64,000 nt of DNA from Neoarius graeffei (GCF_027579695.1 NC_083596.1:13682798-13746797), one strand, 5' to 3'. Positions 32,056 through 43,716 are shown, counted from the first letter of the stretch. Translations and numbers: made by a program. Notes: a model not told the origin generated them from the letters alone.

Positions 32056-32440
32056 TATTGGTGGAGAATTATATTCTCAGTGATTTATCTAACAGTAGCT
32101 AAACCTGTCACAATACACCTTAACAACCTAGAATTAGCTATGTTTGCTAGCTAGTCAGTTTAGCATGCAAGTTCTGTGCTGAAAGTCACTGAGAATACTG
32201 CACTAGCCTCCACTATTAGCTGTGACTGATTAAGCTGAGTATCTGAGCTCATAGATATTGCTCCTTGAATCACTTTCATACAGATGTACTGAGCAAGTCT
32301 GCTTTTTATTGGAAAAAAGTTAATTTAGCACTGTGTTCGCAACATAGCAGATCAATTCCATAATGCAATGTGGTGTGATGTCGAGTCCCAAGTCCTATAA
32401 GCCTAGACTCTCTTACACACACACATGCTTCCTACCTTAC
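32056..32440. other. no recognised feature
   Basis: Unique AT-rich sequence. Confidence 0.4.
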
Positions 32441-32445
32441 CTTAC

Positions 32446-32502
<57 letters not shown>

Positions 32503-32520
32503 GCAAACACACACACACAC
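32441..32520. repeat. (CT)n(CA)n microsatellite
   Basis: (TC)n followed by (AC)n with an ATACGC interruption. Confidence 0.95.
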
Positions 32521-32829
32521 TGATGTGATTTACTGTTCACTCTTTCCCTGGTGCACATGGACTATTCATTACACAAGCCACTGGTTTAATCCTCACACAC
32601 ACTCCCCACACGGCCAGTGCTGTCCTCTGATCAGTGCAGCCAGAATAAATCAATCGATGGCCCTGCTACACTAATACACAATCTCTCGTCCTTCCTTCCT
32701 CTTTCTGGCCTTCATTTCTCTCTCTCTCTCTCTCTCTCGCTCTCATGCTATTTCATTTTCCCTCTCTTTCTGTGTGAATATGGCTGAAAATACATAACAT
32801 AGTCAAGCCTTTTGTTACTCGCTTTTTAT
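32521..32829. other. no recognised feature
   Basis: Unique sequence with a short (TC)n near 32718-32742. Confidence 0.4.
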
Positions 32830-33040
32830 TAGGTAAAGGAGCAGATCTGGAGGGTTCTCAGGCATAAAGTGTTTTGGTAAACCGGGATGTTTGGATGCTG
32901 TCATCCTCACCAATGGAGTCGTGAGCCGCTTTATGTCCCAAGGTACCCTCATGTCTGTGTTACATTCTGGCTCTTCACGTAATGCTTTCATAGTCTTGCC
33001 AGAGTTCCTGCTTTCCCTCAGCGCACAGTGTACACTGTTC

Positions 33041-34259
33041 TTAACCCTTTGATGCAAAACATGGGTCAAAAGTGACCCGGCTGAGTTTTTATCTTCTATA
33101 TCTTTGCAATAAATTAATTCCATCATTCAGTATTCAAGGTATTCCTCAATTAACTTGTTTTTGATCATCATACATCCTTATTTTATTTTTTCCTTTCTTA
33201 CTTTTTGAATAAAAACCCTTTTTGTATCACTACCCTTCTAATGCACAACATGGGTCAAAAACGACCTGCATTCATTTTCCAGGTTATTTCATGTATGGCT
33301 GAGTGTTTCTAGGATATACTTTTGAAATAAATTCATTTTGTCATTTACTTTTCCAAATATGCAGTAAATATCTTGTTTTTGTTTAGCACAAATCATCATT
33401 TTTATTTTTCCTTTCTTAAGTTACGAACAAGCACAGCTTACCTTGAGAGTGAGTAGATTACTTGTCAGAAAGTTACAAGTAATTACTATTAGCTACCGAG
33501 CTGTTGACATATTCTACTTTAGTTAGCTAATTTTATTGTAGTTGGCTTAGCTAACTACATAGTTAAAACAAATTATTATTATAGTATTAAGACAAGGGTG
33601 GCACGGTGGTGTAGTGGTTAGCGCTGTCGCCTCACAGCAAGAAGGTCCGGGTTCGAGCCCCGTGGCCGGCGAGGGCCTTTCTGTGTGGAGTTTGCATGTT
33701 CTCCCCGTGTCCGCGTGGGTTTCCTCCGGGTGCTCCGGTTTCCCCCACAGTCCAAAGACATGCAGGTTAGGTTAACTGGTGACTCTAAATTGACCGTGAG
33801 TGTGAATGGTTGTCTGTGTCTATGTGTCAGCCCTGTGATGACCTGGCGACTTGTCCAGGGTGTACCCCGCCTTTCGCCCGTAGTCAGCTGGGATAGGCTC
33901 CAGCTTGCCTGCGACCCTGTAGAACAGGATAAAGTGGCTAGAAATAATGAGATGAGAATGAGATGAGTATTAAGACATTTAATTTTAAATCACACTTGGA
34001 TGACCCATGTGTAGTAATATAAAAAGTATTTTTGTTCATAAAGTAGGAAAGAAAAAATTAAATTAATGCTTTGTGGTAATTAAAAACGAGATATTTAAAG
34101 AATACTTGGAATATTCAATCATAAAATAAATTGATTTCAAAAGATAGAGCAAAGAAAAACTCAGTCAGCATGAAATACCCTGGAAAATGAATGCGGGTCA
34201 TTTTTGACCCATGTTGTGCATTAGAAGGGGTGTGCATATGGTTTGCATCAAAGGGTTAA
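33041..34259. mobile_element. piggyBac-like MITE holding a SINE
   Basis: TTAA target duplications (33041-33044, 34256-34259) and inverted ends CCCTTTGATGCA and TGCATCAAAGGG. Subterminal copies of AACATGGGTCAAAA sit at both ends, one near 33059, another near 33248, and inverted near 34200. Without the SINE inside it is about 840 bp and encodes nothing recognisable. Confidence 0.82.
33595..33965 (+). mobile_element. Mermaid-type V-SINE, full length
   Basis: Perfect duplications AGTATTAAGACA (33583-33594, 33966-33977). Lacks the GTAGGTGTGAAT unit in the body. Variant GTAGAACAGG. Inserted in the piggyBac-like MITE, so it is younger than that element. Confidence 0.96.
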
Positions 34260-34487
34260 CCATTACGTGACAATGAGCATACCTAACAATCTGTGCTTCT
34301 CTCTGCTGAGATAAAAAAAATGCCACTCCGGGGATACCAGTGATGCTGACCTGTCCTGCTCTCTGGATGTGCCTGATCCATCCTGATGCCCTACTTTTGG
34401 CTGGAGTTCTCATCGCTTCACTCCTGTAGAGGATGACCTCAAATGGACAGCTTAAAGATACACAGACAGTTTTGTTACGATGGCTTA

Positions 34488-35201
34488 GGTGGGGTTTACA
34501 TTAGACCGTATCAGCGAATCATCAGATTAACGTTTTTAAAACGATTAGTGTGCACACAGCAACGCCAATACACGATTCACCTGCACACAGCAACGCCAAT
34601 ACACGGATACGCTCGGCTCCGCAGGCATCCTGCGCTCCAAATCACTCCGCCCTGAACAGCGAGTGCCCTCTGGAGGGTGCGCACTCCGGCCCTGCGCAGC
34701 TCACAGAGCACGCGAGTGAAGTGCACGAGCAGTGATTTGGGACTGAGCCGCTGTGTGTGTGATCTCAGTGCATGTCGGGCATGCGCGTCACTTACCACTT
34801 GCAAGTAGAAGGATGGCAAGCCTAAAGACAATCATAACTACACAATGGGCAGTATTTGCATCAGTATTTGCAGTATTTTCATACTTTTATACTCTTTAAT
34901 GAAAGGTGATACAAGGCGGAAGTCTGCGTCGTTTTTCAGCAGTCGCGTCACATGACCAACGCCAGCGAATCAGGAAGGTGGATGTCACAGTGACGTTGTC
35001 CAATGACGACGCCAGCTAGAGCTCAGCACAGCGTATCCACGTATTCTCAATGTTTACACAGCACCGGACCAGACACGATCTAGATTGAATACGTGGACGC
35101 TGGCGGATTCCCGTTTCCCGGCGTTTCCAGGCATTTTAATGTAAACGGACAGTGCATCCGCAAAGAAAACGAGACAGATACAGTCTAATGTAAACTTGGC
35201 C
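34488..35201. mobile_element. Harbinger-type MITE, TTA duplication
   Basis: Ends GGTGGGGTTTACATTAGACC and CAGTCTAATGTAAACTTGGC with one more C are imperfect inverted repeats flanked by TTA (34485-34487, 35202-35204). GC-rich body of 714 bp, non-coding. Confidence 0.82.
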
Positions 35202-35847
35202 TTAGGACTACAGTTGCCATGATAACTTTAGGACTGCAGTTGTCATGAACAGTTTTGCATTCAAGTCTCTATTAATGAACAGTTGATAACTTAAAAAAAA
35301 TAGACTTTTATTTATAATCACGCTATCTGTTATCACCCAGATGAGGATGGGTTCCCTTTTGAGTCTGGTTTCTTCCTCATGTCGCCTGAGGAAGTTTTTT
35401 CTTGCTTCTGTCACTTCTGGCTTGCTCATTAGGGAAAAATTCATGTCTAAAATTGATATTTTTCTGTAAAGCTGCTTTGCGACAATATCTATTGTTAAAA
35501 GCGCTATACAAATAAAATCGATTTGACTTGCTCGTAATCTCTACTGCTGTCCATCTGACTGACCTCTTACCTGTGAGGTGCCATTAAGGCTAGTATTCTC
35601 TTTTATGCACAAAATGCTCTCATGTACACTTGTTTTACCTCAAACACACACTAGTTTGACTTGTCACATACACATAAAACACTAGCGATGTGAATCCGAG
35701 AAGGAAAATGGTAAATATTAAAGCAGTTGACAGTATTTTCAAGTGGGAGGCAAAGTGATAAATATGAAAGAATTTTATGCTTACTTGAAGGGTAAAATGG
35801 TGAGTGTAACTGCATTTTATTTAATTTTTTTAAATGGGTAGAATGGG

Positions 35848-36208
35848 GGCGGCACGGTGGTGTAGTGGTTAGCGCTGTCGCCTCACAGCAAGAAGGTCCT
35901 GGGTTCGAGCCCCGGGGCCGGCGAGGGCCTTTCTGTGCGGAGTTTGCATGTTCTCCCCGTGTCCGCGTGGGTTTCCTCCGGGTGCTCCGGTTTCCCCCAC
36001 AGTCCAAAGACATGCAGGTTAGGTTAACTGGTGACTCTAAATTGACCGTAGGTGTGAGTGTGAATGGTTGTCTGTGTCTATGTGTCAGCCCTGTGATGAC
36101 CTGGCGACTTGTCCAGGGTGTACCCCGCCTTTCGCCCGTAGTCAGCTGGGATAGGCTCCAGCTTGCCTGCGACCCTGTAGAAGGATAAAGCGGCTAGAGA
36201 TAATGAGA
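35848..36208 (+). mobile_element. Mermaid-type V-SINE, full length
   Basis: Perfect duplications GGGTAGAATGGG (35836-35847, 36209-36220), which are themselves part of a tandem-array unit. Variant GTAGAAGGATAAAG; the GTGAATGTGAGT repeat is one unit short. Confidence 0.96.
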
Positions 36209-36470
36209 GGGTAGAATGGGAAATGTAAGAGCATTTTATTTTAGTTTGAGAGGTAAACTGCTAAATATAAGAATGTTTGATTTTCCTGCTAGAGGTAAAA
36301 TGGCAAATGTAAAAACATTCATTTTATTTTCTCATGTGCAAGGTAATCCATAAGGGCATTTTGTTTGTATGTGCGAGTCAAAATGGTGAATCTAAGAGCA
36401 TTTTAGTTTTGCACGAAAGCTAATATGTTGAAAGCAAGACCATGGTATTTTACGTGAGATGTACAATGTA

Positions 36471-37358
36471 CAGTGCCTTGCAAAAGTATTCATCCCCCTT
36501 GGTGTTTGTACTGTTTTGTTGCATTACAAGCTGGAATTAAAATGGATTTTGGGGGGGTTAGCACCATTTGATTTACACAACATGCCTACCACTTTAAAGG
36601 TGCACAGTGTTTTGTTTTGTTTTGTTTTTATTGTGACATGAACAATAATTAAGATGGAAAAAAAACCAAAACAGAAATCTCGAGTGTACATAGGTATTCG
36701 ATCCCCAAAGTCAATACTTCGTAGAGCCACCTTTTGCTGCAATTACAGCTGCAAGTCTCTTGGGCTATGTCTCTATTATCTTAGCACATCTAGCCACTGG
36801 GATTTTTGCCCATTCCTCAAGGCAAAACTGCTCCAACTCCTTCAAGTTAGATGGGTTGCATTGGTGTACAGCAATCTTCAAGTTATGCCACAGATTCTCA
36901 ATTGGATCGAGGTCTGGGCTTTGACTAGGGTATTCCAAGACATTTAAATGTTTCCCTTTAAACCACTCCAGTGTAGCTTTAGCAGTATGTTTAGGGTCAT
37001 TGTCCTGCTGGAACGTGAACCTTTGTCTCAGTCTCAAACCTCTGGCTGACTCAAACAGGTTTTCCTCCAGAATTGCCTTGTATTTAGTGCCATCCATCTT
37101 TCCTTCAGTCCTGACCAGCTTTCCTGTCCCTGCAGATGAAAAACATCCCCACAGCATGATGCTGCCACCACCATGCTTCACTGTAGGAATGGTATTCTCA
37201 GGGTGACGGGAAGTCTTGGGTTTGCGCCACACGTGACATTTTCCATGATGGCCAAAAAGTTCAATCTTAGTCTCACCTGACCAGAGAATCTTCTTCCATG
37301 TGTTCAGAGAGTCTGCCACATACTGCTGGGCAAACACCAAACGTGTTTTTTTTTTTCT
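36471..37358 (-). mobile_element. Tc1-like transposon, 5' truncated, minus strand
   Basis: Terminal repeat CAGTGCCTTGCAAAAGTATT at 36471 after TA. The copy ends around 37358 inside the transposase 5' half, at a T-run. Same family as 29336-30516. Confidence 0.88.
36765..37340 (-). pseudogene. Tc1-like transposase C-terminal two thirds
   Basis: Open minus-strand frame of 191 codons covering the catalytic domain: [16 protein letters not shown] (the consensus WSDE has become WSGE, so the first catalytic Asp is lost), [35 protein letters not shown] and [13 protein letters not shown]. The last Asp and Glu are kept, with 34 residues between them. The HTH domains are missing through 5' truncation. 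The C-terminus reads [10 protein letters not shown] and then a stop, where the usual tail would continue. Inactive on three counts. Confidence 0.88.
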
Positions 37359-37544
37359 TAATGCAAGAGGTAAAATTGTTCACATAAAAGCAATTATGCT
37401 TATGTAGTAAGTAAAATGGTAAATATTGAGGATTATCTCCACTTTTTGATCTCTCTGTATTTAGCACGTCACTACAGTGATGTGGCCACTCTGACTTCCA
37501 TCAGAGTTTCTGGGGGCAATTACAGTAGTGGTTTCCTGTTGCCT

Positions 37545-37795
37545 TCTACTAGGTTATTATTGAGGTTTTCTCCTCTCAACCATTCACACACATTCACACC
37601 TATGAGCAATTTAGAGTAGCCAGTTAACCTATCCACATGTCTTTGGACTGTGGGAAGAAACCGGAGCAAACCCACACAGACACAGGAAGAACATCCAAAA
37701 TCCACACAGAAAGGCCCCCATTGGATGCTGGGCTGGAACCCAGAACCTTCTTGCTGTGAAGCGATTGCACCACTGTGCCACTCCACATTTTGATA
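37545..37795 (-). mobile_element. old V-SINE copy, diverged
   Basis: V-core recognisable (ACATGTCTTTGGACTGTGGG) and head B box region GGGCTGGAACCCAGAACCTT, but with many substitutions and gaps compared with the Mermaid copies. No target duplication. Confidence 0.75.
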
Positions 37796-38130
37796 CTTGT
37801 ACAATATGCTAAAATCTTTTATATAATCCTTTTATATAAACTGATCCAAAGACTTTTTCTAAAAATACTACTCTTGTACAAGGATTCAATGGTCAGTGTA
37901 ATTGTTAATGTAATTTTTTCCCCTTATACAAACATATGGTGAATTTAAAAGAATTTTATGTCTATGGAAGGGATAAACTCATAAATATGACATATGAGGT
38001 GATTTTTAGGATTCGGTGCTCATTGGTGTTATAATTTGTGAATATAAATGCATTTGAAGCTTAAGCCAGAGGTAAAATGGTGAATATGAGAGGATTTTGT
38101 GCTGATTTTGTGAAAGCATTTTGCGTGTAT

Positions 38131-38548
38131 ATAAGAGATTAAGTTTGAATAATGGCCTAAATGGCACCTCATAATCATCTGCTTTCCTCCCTTTTCATTT
38201 TGAAATCCCTCATTCTCTCTCCTCCGTAGCTGTGCTCACTCCCTCTTTTTATCTCGTTTGCCAATTTCATTTCATTCTCTTCATCCCTCCTGTGTGGCTT
38301 CCTCTCTTTCCCTTTTGGGAGAAAAACTCATCGTCCATCCCTCTCTGTTTCTATTTTACAATTTTTTCCAGTGCCGCCCCACCTTCCTTCCCTAGTCTTT
38401 ACTCGTTTATCGTTCACCTGCTCCACCTCTCGTTCCCTGTGCCCTCTTCTGTGTGTGGCTCTCGCTCTCTTTTTGGCACTACCTCCCTCATTTTTCTCCT
38501 CATGCTGTCGCTTCTTCTGCAGGCAATCTAGCTGTGCACTGGGCTGTG
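38131..38548. other. C/T-rich sequence without recognised feature
   Basis: Pyrimidine-rich, from TCATTCTCTCTCC at 38210 onward. No gene recognised. Confidence 0.4.
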
Positions 38549-38551
38549 AAA

Positions 38552-38624
<73 letters not shown>
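38549..38624. repeat. (CT)n(CA)n microsatellite
   Basis: (TC) run of about 25 units followed by (AC) of about 11 units. Confidence 0.97.
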
Positions 38625-39088
38625 CCTGTCCAAGACTGTGAATGAGCACAGAATTCATACACATTATCAAACGGTCTTTCTCTCACACATGCTTTAAGAA
38701 CGGAAGCCACGTTGCAGATAATAACTATAGGTTTGCTGATGAAATATCACTTGCTACTAACTGCTTTTCCTACAGATTTACCATCTCTACAGCAGGTATT
38801 ACACACACCAAAGCTGAGAAATGATGGAAGCTGCACAGCTTTTTTGAGTTCAGTGGGTTTTTAAGCAGTGCAGTAGCTTGTCACTCAGCATTACAACCAT
38901 TCACAAATACACACAGGCACCTACCTGTGCCTTAAAGAGCTTTTTACATCACCATCAGTATGTTTGTCAAAACAGTTGGTGGACTCATTAGGGTTACACT
39001 GGCATGCTAGTGTTGATTTTAATGACTAGTGATGAGACAGACAGATCGGTGCTCCCTACACTCCTTGTTTTCCCTCAACACTCCTCAG
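38625..39088. other. no recognised feature
   Basis: Unique sequence ending in a possible splice acceptor (TTCCCTCAACACTCCTCAG, AG at 39087-39088). Confidence 0.4.
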
Positions 39089-39286
39089 GTTCCCAGTGCT
39101 GTGAACCTGGAACTGTCAATTTGAGGCAAAGCAGAGTGGAGAGGTGGCATCGCAAACACTCAGACGGTAGATTCTACTGCACATTCAAAAACAAGGACTG
39201 GCCTAAACAGGAGCCAGGGATATTTGAAAACCTAGTTTATTTCCAGTCAACTACAGAGTTGACAGGAATGGTCACCATGACAACAG
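39089..39286 (+). other. open frame after a possible splice acceptor
   Basis: After the AG at 39088 one frame stays open for about 66 codons: QSRVERWHRKHSDGRFYC, TFKNKDWPKQEPGIFE and NLVYFQSTTELTGMV. The composition looks like protein, not repeat, but I recognise no family and see no donor before a TTAA MITE begins at 39287. It may be an exon fragment, an old processed copy or chance. Confidence 0.25.
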
Positions 39287-39971
39287 TTAAAGGAGAACTG
39301 AAGGCAAATATTTTATTATCAAAATTCTATTTATCTCACTTTATTAAATATAGGAATGCGTTTCTGATCGCTATTTTGTCACTGCTATAGCAAGTTATGA
39401 GTGTTTGAAATATGCTCTGTAATATATCAGTCCATATGTCAAAGCAACGGCCGGAAACGAGATACGTTGAGACCTGTGCGAGACATCGTAGGACGGAAGT
39501 AAAACGTACAGCGGAAATCGAAGTGACCGACATCTGCCAACGTTGTCAAAAGACGCGCGCGCCCTCTTTCGAATGCTGACGTAATCAAACCGGAAGTTTT
39601 GTTTGTTTTGATAGCAATCAGGAAAGTTTGAAAAAAGTAGGCAGTAATCATCATTTAAACTCGTTTTTGTGCAGTATTTCGTTTGGAAAACAGTTTTCAA
39701 AATGGCGGCACTGACACCTGGCTGACACTTCACGTTTCGAAGTCTCGCACAAGTCTCGTGAAGATCGCGCGGATAAGCGACGCCTGCCGTGGACCAAACT
39801 AACTAAATACAACACGGCTAAAAAACGACAAGGCCGATAAGTATAATATTTAATTGCAATTAGTTGACAATACAAGTCACGATATAAGGTTATTAAAACT
39901 GAAAACGTAATTGAATAACACGTTAATTAAGAAATAAAGCAAGTTTACGAATGACTTCTGTTCCCTTTTAA
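39287..39971. mobile_element. MITE with TTAA duplication
   Basis: TTAA at 39287-39290 and 39968-39971; ends AGGAGAACTGAAGGCAAAT and ATGACTTCTGTTCCCTT are imperfect inverted repeats. Body contains GC-rich promoter-like sequence and AAAATGGCGGCACTGAC near 39700. Kolobok or piggyBac type; no transposase recognised. Confidence 0.7.
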
Positions 39972-40079
39972 AGCAAATGTGTTATAATTATGTTGTTCAA
40001 CAATGCCATTATTAACCATTTATTAACCATTATTAACCAGGATTTACACCGGGACACTACTGAATTCTCACAACGGTTT

Positions 40080-40276
40080 GACATGCAGGTTAGGTTAATT
40101 GGTGGCTCTAAATTGACCGTGAGTGTGAATGGTTGTCTGTGTCTATGTGTCAGCCCTGCGATGACCTGGCGACTTGTCCAGGGTGTACCCCGCTTCTCGC
40201 CCATAGTCAGCTGGGATAGGCTCCAGCTTGCCTGCGACCCTGCACAGGATAAGCGGCTACAGATAATGGATGGAAT
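40080..40276 (+). mobile_element. Mermaid-type V-SINE, 3' half only
   Basis: Starts at ACATGCAGGTTAGGTTAATT and runs to the GATAATGGATGG tail, with the CCTGCACAGGATAAGCGG variant. Head and V-core missing. No duplication seen. Confidence 0.85.
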
Positions 40277-41185
40277 ATTCAAGATATTGAACATTTTACT
40301 TTCTTCATTTTAAATATTCCAAAAATCTTAATCCTTTACATGAGAGAGAGAAAGAAAGGGGAAAAATCCCAGATTTTGATTGTGGTCTCAGACTTTTGGA
40401 CTCCACTGTATGCGTAACCAGCAGGCAAAAAACAGAGCTACTGGCCATGCCCCCAAGTGCAGGCACTGATCTGGAACAGGTAGGAAAAACCATACAACTG
40501 GAACCTTTCCGAGGGGAATGGGACTGTAATGCAAAAAAGCACAGGTGCTGAAAATTTTCAGTATTAAATGAAGCAAGCAGAAATTGAATTACAGTACAGG
40601 AGAAATATTTAAGGAACACACATTCATTCGACTGTCTATCTGCAGAGCTTCCTTTCTTAATGCTTTTCCGTCACTGATTAGTGTTTAATAGCATCACATG
40701 AGACATGATGTCACCAGTGAGCAACCTATAGAGAACAGGTACTCATCTAAGGAATGGGTAACTCATGATTCTGATTAGTAAATGTACCAATGTACCAAAT
40801 GTACAGTACGGAGCTGTAGAAAAGTGCAATTATTAAGTAGTTAAATCCTGATCTGGAGAATGTAAATTGATAATTAACCAAAAAACTTGTAAATGATTAC
40901 TGAAACGGTCTCAAAATCACATTAGCATGATTTGGTTTTGATTCAGTATGCGTTCAGCTGGATTTTTTATTGCACGTGAAATGGTTGACGTATGATAGGC
41001 TATGAATATACACAGCCATACATTACACATACTGCAGAGGTATACATCATAATGAAAGATGTCAAGCCAAGTGACTCATGCGTGCACACACACACACCTT
41101 ATATTACTATCTCTGAGTAATTTATGGTGACAAAATTAAGGGGAAAAAAAGCCCATAAAAACAAAATGTTAGTAAGGCCATGATA
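40277..41185. other. mostly unrecognised; Tc1 end remnant
   Basis: GTGGTCTCAGACTTTTGGAC then TCCACTGTA (40383-40411) looks like a terminal repeat of another Tc1 family. Otherwise nothing recognised. Confidence 0.45.
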
Positions 41186-41480
41186 AGCCACCAGACCAGC
41201 TTCAATGCACCTTAACATTGATTCGACAAGTCTGCCAAAAACTGTACTGGATTGATGAACACCATTCTTCTAAAAGATCCTTCAGTGATGGTGGTGGACT
41301 CTGCTGTCTCCCATCCAACTCCACAATCTCCCATAGTTGTTCAATTTGGTTGAGGTCTGGCGACGTCTGAAGGCCATAGCATATGACTGACATCATGTTC
41401 ATCCTCATCAACCTACTCAGTGAGCCTTTTGTCCTGTGGATGAGGATGGGAAGAGGATGGAAGTGTTTCATCATAGAATA
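41186..41480 (-). pseudogene. old Tc1/mariner transposase C-terminal fragment
   Basis: The minus-strand frame reads LQTSPDLNQIEQLWEIVE followed by SPPPSLKDLLEEWCSI, corresponding to the SPDLNPIEHLW block with the third catalytic residue and the C-terminal part of a Tc1-like transposase. Pro is replaced by Gln in NPIE, the Glu is kept, and the sequence is diverged. Upstream catalytic blocks are absent. No terminal repeats are visible. A more ancient insertion than the other Tc1 copies here. Confidence 0.7.
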
Positions 41481-42106
41481 AAGCTGATCTGTCAGAAGAA
41501 ATTTGTATAGATTTGCAGTGGCACTTCCTTCTGAGATGAAAAGTGGACCCAGATCATGCTAGCAAAATGCCTCCAGAACCACCTTTTTAAAAAAAAACAA
41601 TTGTCAACTGTTTTATATGTTACTGTAGCCTTAATCTCAATATACAAAGGAAATTTGTATATTGGCTCTTTTAATGTACGTTTCTTCATGGCTACCATGC
41701 CAAAAAATTGCCACGTATTCCCATCATAAGGCTATTTAGCCCTGAAAACATGCCAGATGTATTCACCAAACACAAACTTGGGCTTGAACAGACAGTCAGA
41801 CAAAAGAAATCAATTCTACAATGGATGTTGTGAATTAAAAAGGTAACACATACTTCCAGTGTGCAGGCAAACATTGCCCTCTTCTGTATGACAAAGGAAG
41901 CTACAATGAATGAATGAATGAGTGAGTGAGTGAGAGGCAAGGCATGTGGATGAATGAACAGTTGTTCAGATCACTCAGCTTTACTGACTGGTTGAGAATT
42001 TACAGAACACAAGGACGTTTATAGAAATCTGGGACTAACTGAAAATGTGGATACAAATAATTCATTATGAACAATTAATTACAATAAGGTCTCTACTAGC
42101 ACTGTA
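41481..42106. other. no recognised feature
   Basis: AT-rich; short (TGAG/TGAA)n near 41905-41935. Confidence 0.4.
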
Positions 42107-42119
42107 TCAGTTTGCCTCT

Positions 42120-42496
42120 CATCTCATCTCATCATCTCTAGCCGCTTTATCCTGTTCTACAGGGTCGCAGGCAAGCTGGAGCCTATCCCAGCTGACTACG
42201 GGCGAAAGGCGGGGTACTCCCTGGACAAGTCGCCAGGTCATCACAGGGCTGACACATAGACACAGACAACCATTCACACTCACATTCACACCTACGGTCA
42301 ATTTAGAGTCACCAGTTAACCTAACCTGCATGTCTTTGGACTGTGGGGGAAACTGGAGCACCCGGAGGAAACCCACGCGGACACGGGGAGAACATGCAAA
42401 CTCAGCACAGAAAGGCCCTCACCGGCCACGGGGCTCGAACCCGGACCTTCTTGCTGTGAGGCGACGGCGCTAACCACTACACCACCGTGCCGCCCC
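42120..42496 (-). mobile_element. Mermaid-type V-SINE, full length
   Basis: Perfect 13-bp duplications TCAGTTTGCCTCT (42107-42119, 42497-42509). Variant GTAGAACAGG. Confidence 0.96.
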
Positions 42497-42509
42497 TCAG
42501 TTTGCCTCT

Positions 42510-42741
42510 ATTGGACTATATGGCACAAAGGTGTAGTCATGCTGTTTAGTCATATTCCTTTAATATATTTGGCACTACCTTTTATATAATAGGAATCCCA
42601 GACAGAGAGAGAGAGAGAGAGAGCAGGGATTTTGGCAAATGAGTGAGGTATTGATTGCAGCTGGCGCTGTTTTGTGAAGTGTGAGAGCTTTTGAGTGAGA
42701 GCTGCTCCTCAATCAGACCGACTTAACAGCTACAGCCCTGT

Positions 42742-42779
<38 letters not shown>

Positions 42780-43027
42780 AGGCAGAGGATCAGTAATTGT
42801 AATCAGTGAGACCACAGACACAGCAGTATGAAAATGTGAGTGGAATAAGAAGGCTAAAATCTGTCCTCTTAGCTGAAGCAATGCCCTCAAAACCACGGCA
42901 AAGATGTTCCAAAGATAAAAATGGCTCTCTGAGACAGAATTTTAAGCGTTTGGGATTGTGTTTTTATATGCTCATCTATGATGGATGGATTGAGCCAGGA
43001 AAGTAAGAGCCAAAAAGAATAAACACT
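42510..43027. other. no recognised feature; short simple repeats
   Basis: (GA)n at 42606-42623 and (GT)n(GA)n at 42740-42779. Confidence 0.5.
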
Positions 43028-43250
43028 ATACGGTATATGGATGAAAGTATGTGGACACCTGAGTAATGAGCATCCTATTCCAAAACCATGGGTATTAATA
43101 CTGAGTTCTTCCCATCTTACTCATGTAACATCTTCAACTCTTCTGAGAAAGGCTTCCATTAGATTTTGGAGCGTGGCTATGGGGATTTGCTCATCCAGCC
43201 ACAAGCGCATTAGTGAGCCCAGGGACACTTTATAAACGACATATATTCCA
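43028..43250. mobile_element. MITE remnant with one end
   Basis: ACACTATACGGTATATGGAT then GAAAGTATGTGGACACCTGA followed by CCAAAACCATGGGTATTAAT resembles a fish MITE family whose ends read CACTATATGGNNAAAAGTAT. Only the left end is seen. Confidence 0.55.
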
Positions 43251-43261
43251 TGACAGAGTGA

Positions 43262-43385
43262 ATCAGTTTACATTACATTTGCTTTTTGTAAAGCATCTTA
43301 CAGTTGCGCAAAGGATCTAAGGGTCTTACTCAAGACTGGGCAGTTGGGCAGTACCAGGATTTGTACTCACAACCTTCCAATCAGT
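43262..43385 (-). mobile_element. SINE-like fragment, diverged
   Basis: TTACTCAAGACTGGGCAGTT and GGATTTGTACTCACAACCTT are the reverse of the body and B box of the SINE type at 18703-18868. Confidence 0.5.
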
Positions 43386-43518
43386 CGTTTGAAGTTGAAG
43401 TTTGGAGTGGCTAATCATCCTTTCACGCAGCTCGACATGGCCAAATCAAAGGCATACAAAGGCACCACTGGCAGCTGCCATACTACTCATGTCTGACCAC
43501 GGAACACAGCTCAGATAT

Positions 43519-43716
43519 TCATACCTATAGGCAATTTAGAGCAGCCAATTAACCTAACTGCATGTCTTTGAACTGTGGAGGAAACCAGAGCACCCAGAGG
43601 AAACCCATGCAGACACGGGGAGAACATGAAAACTCCACACAGAAAGGTTCTGGACTCAAACCCAGAACCTTCTTGCTGTGAGGCCACAGTGCTAACCACT
43701 GCACCACTGTGCCACT
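43519..43716 (-). mobile_element. old V-SINE copy, 3' truncated
   Basis: V-core GCATGTCTTTGAACTGTGGA and head GAACCTTCTTGCTGTGAGGC present with substitutions; tail half missing. Confidence 0.75.

Larger units (their letters stand above)
32830..35530 (+). mobile_element. retroelement-like repeat 'A', split by two MITEs
   Basis: Non-coding repeat ending TGTAAAGCTGCTTTGCGACA then GTTAAAAGCGCTATACAAAT and AAAATCGATTTGACTTG, a common fish 3' tail. A partial copy lies in reverse at 46667-47240. The repeat reads straight across both insertion points: ACTGTTC+TTAA+CCATTACGTG at the piggyBac-like MITE, and ATGGCTTA+GGACTACAG at the Harbinger MITE. The class is uncertain; the tail suggests a LINE 3' UTR. 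The left limit is approximate. Confidence 0.65.
35690..38130. repeat. diverged tandem array of about 42-bp units, twice interrupted
   Basis: A unit close to GAGGTAAAATGGTGAATATA plus AGAGCATTTTATGTTTATGT recurs near 35700, 35750, 35790, 35836, then after the SINE at 36212, 36250, 36292, 36340, 36372, 36415, then after the Tc1 at 37365 and 37408, and again near 37930, 37970, 38063 and 38107. Unit length varies from about 35 to 50. Part between 37450 and 37920 shows no units. Old minisatellite. Confidence 0.65.

Noticed and set aside
38410-38700. ORF with long Ser-Leu and His-Thr runs
   Set aside because: Encoded by (CT)n(CA)n microsatellite.
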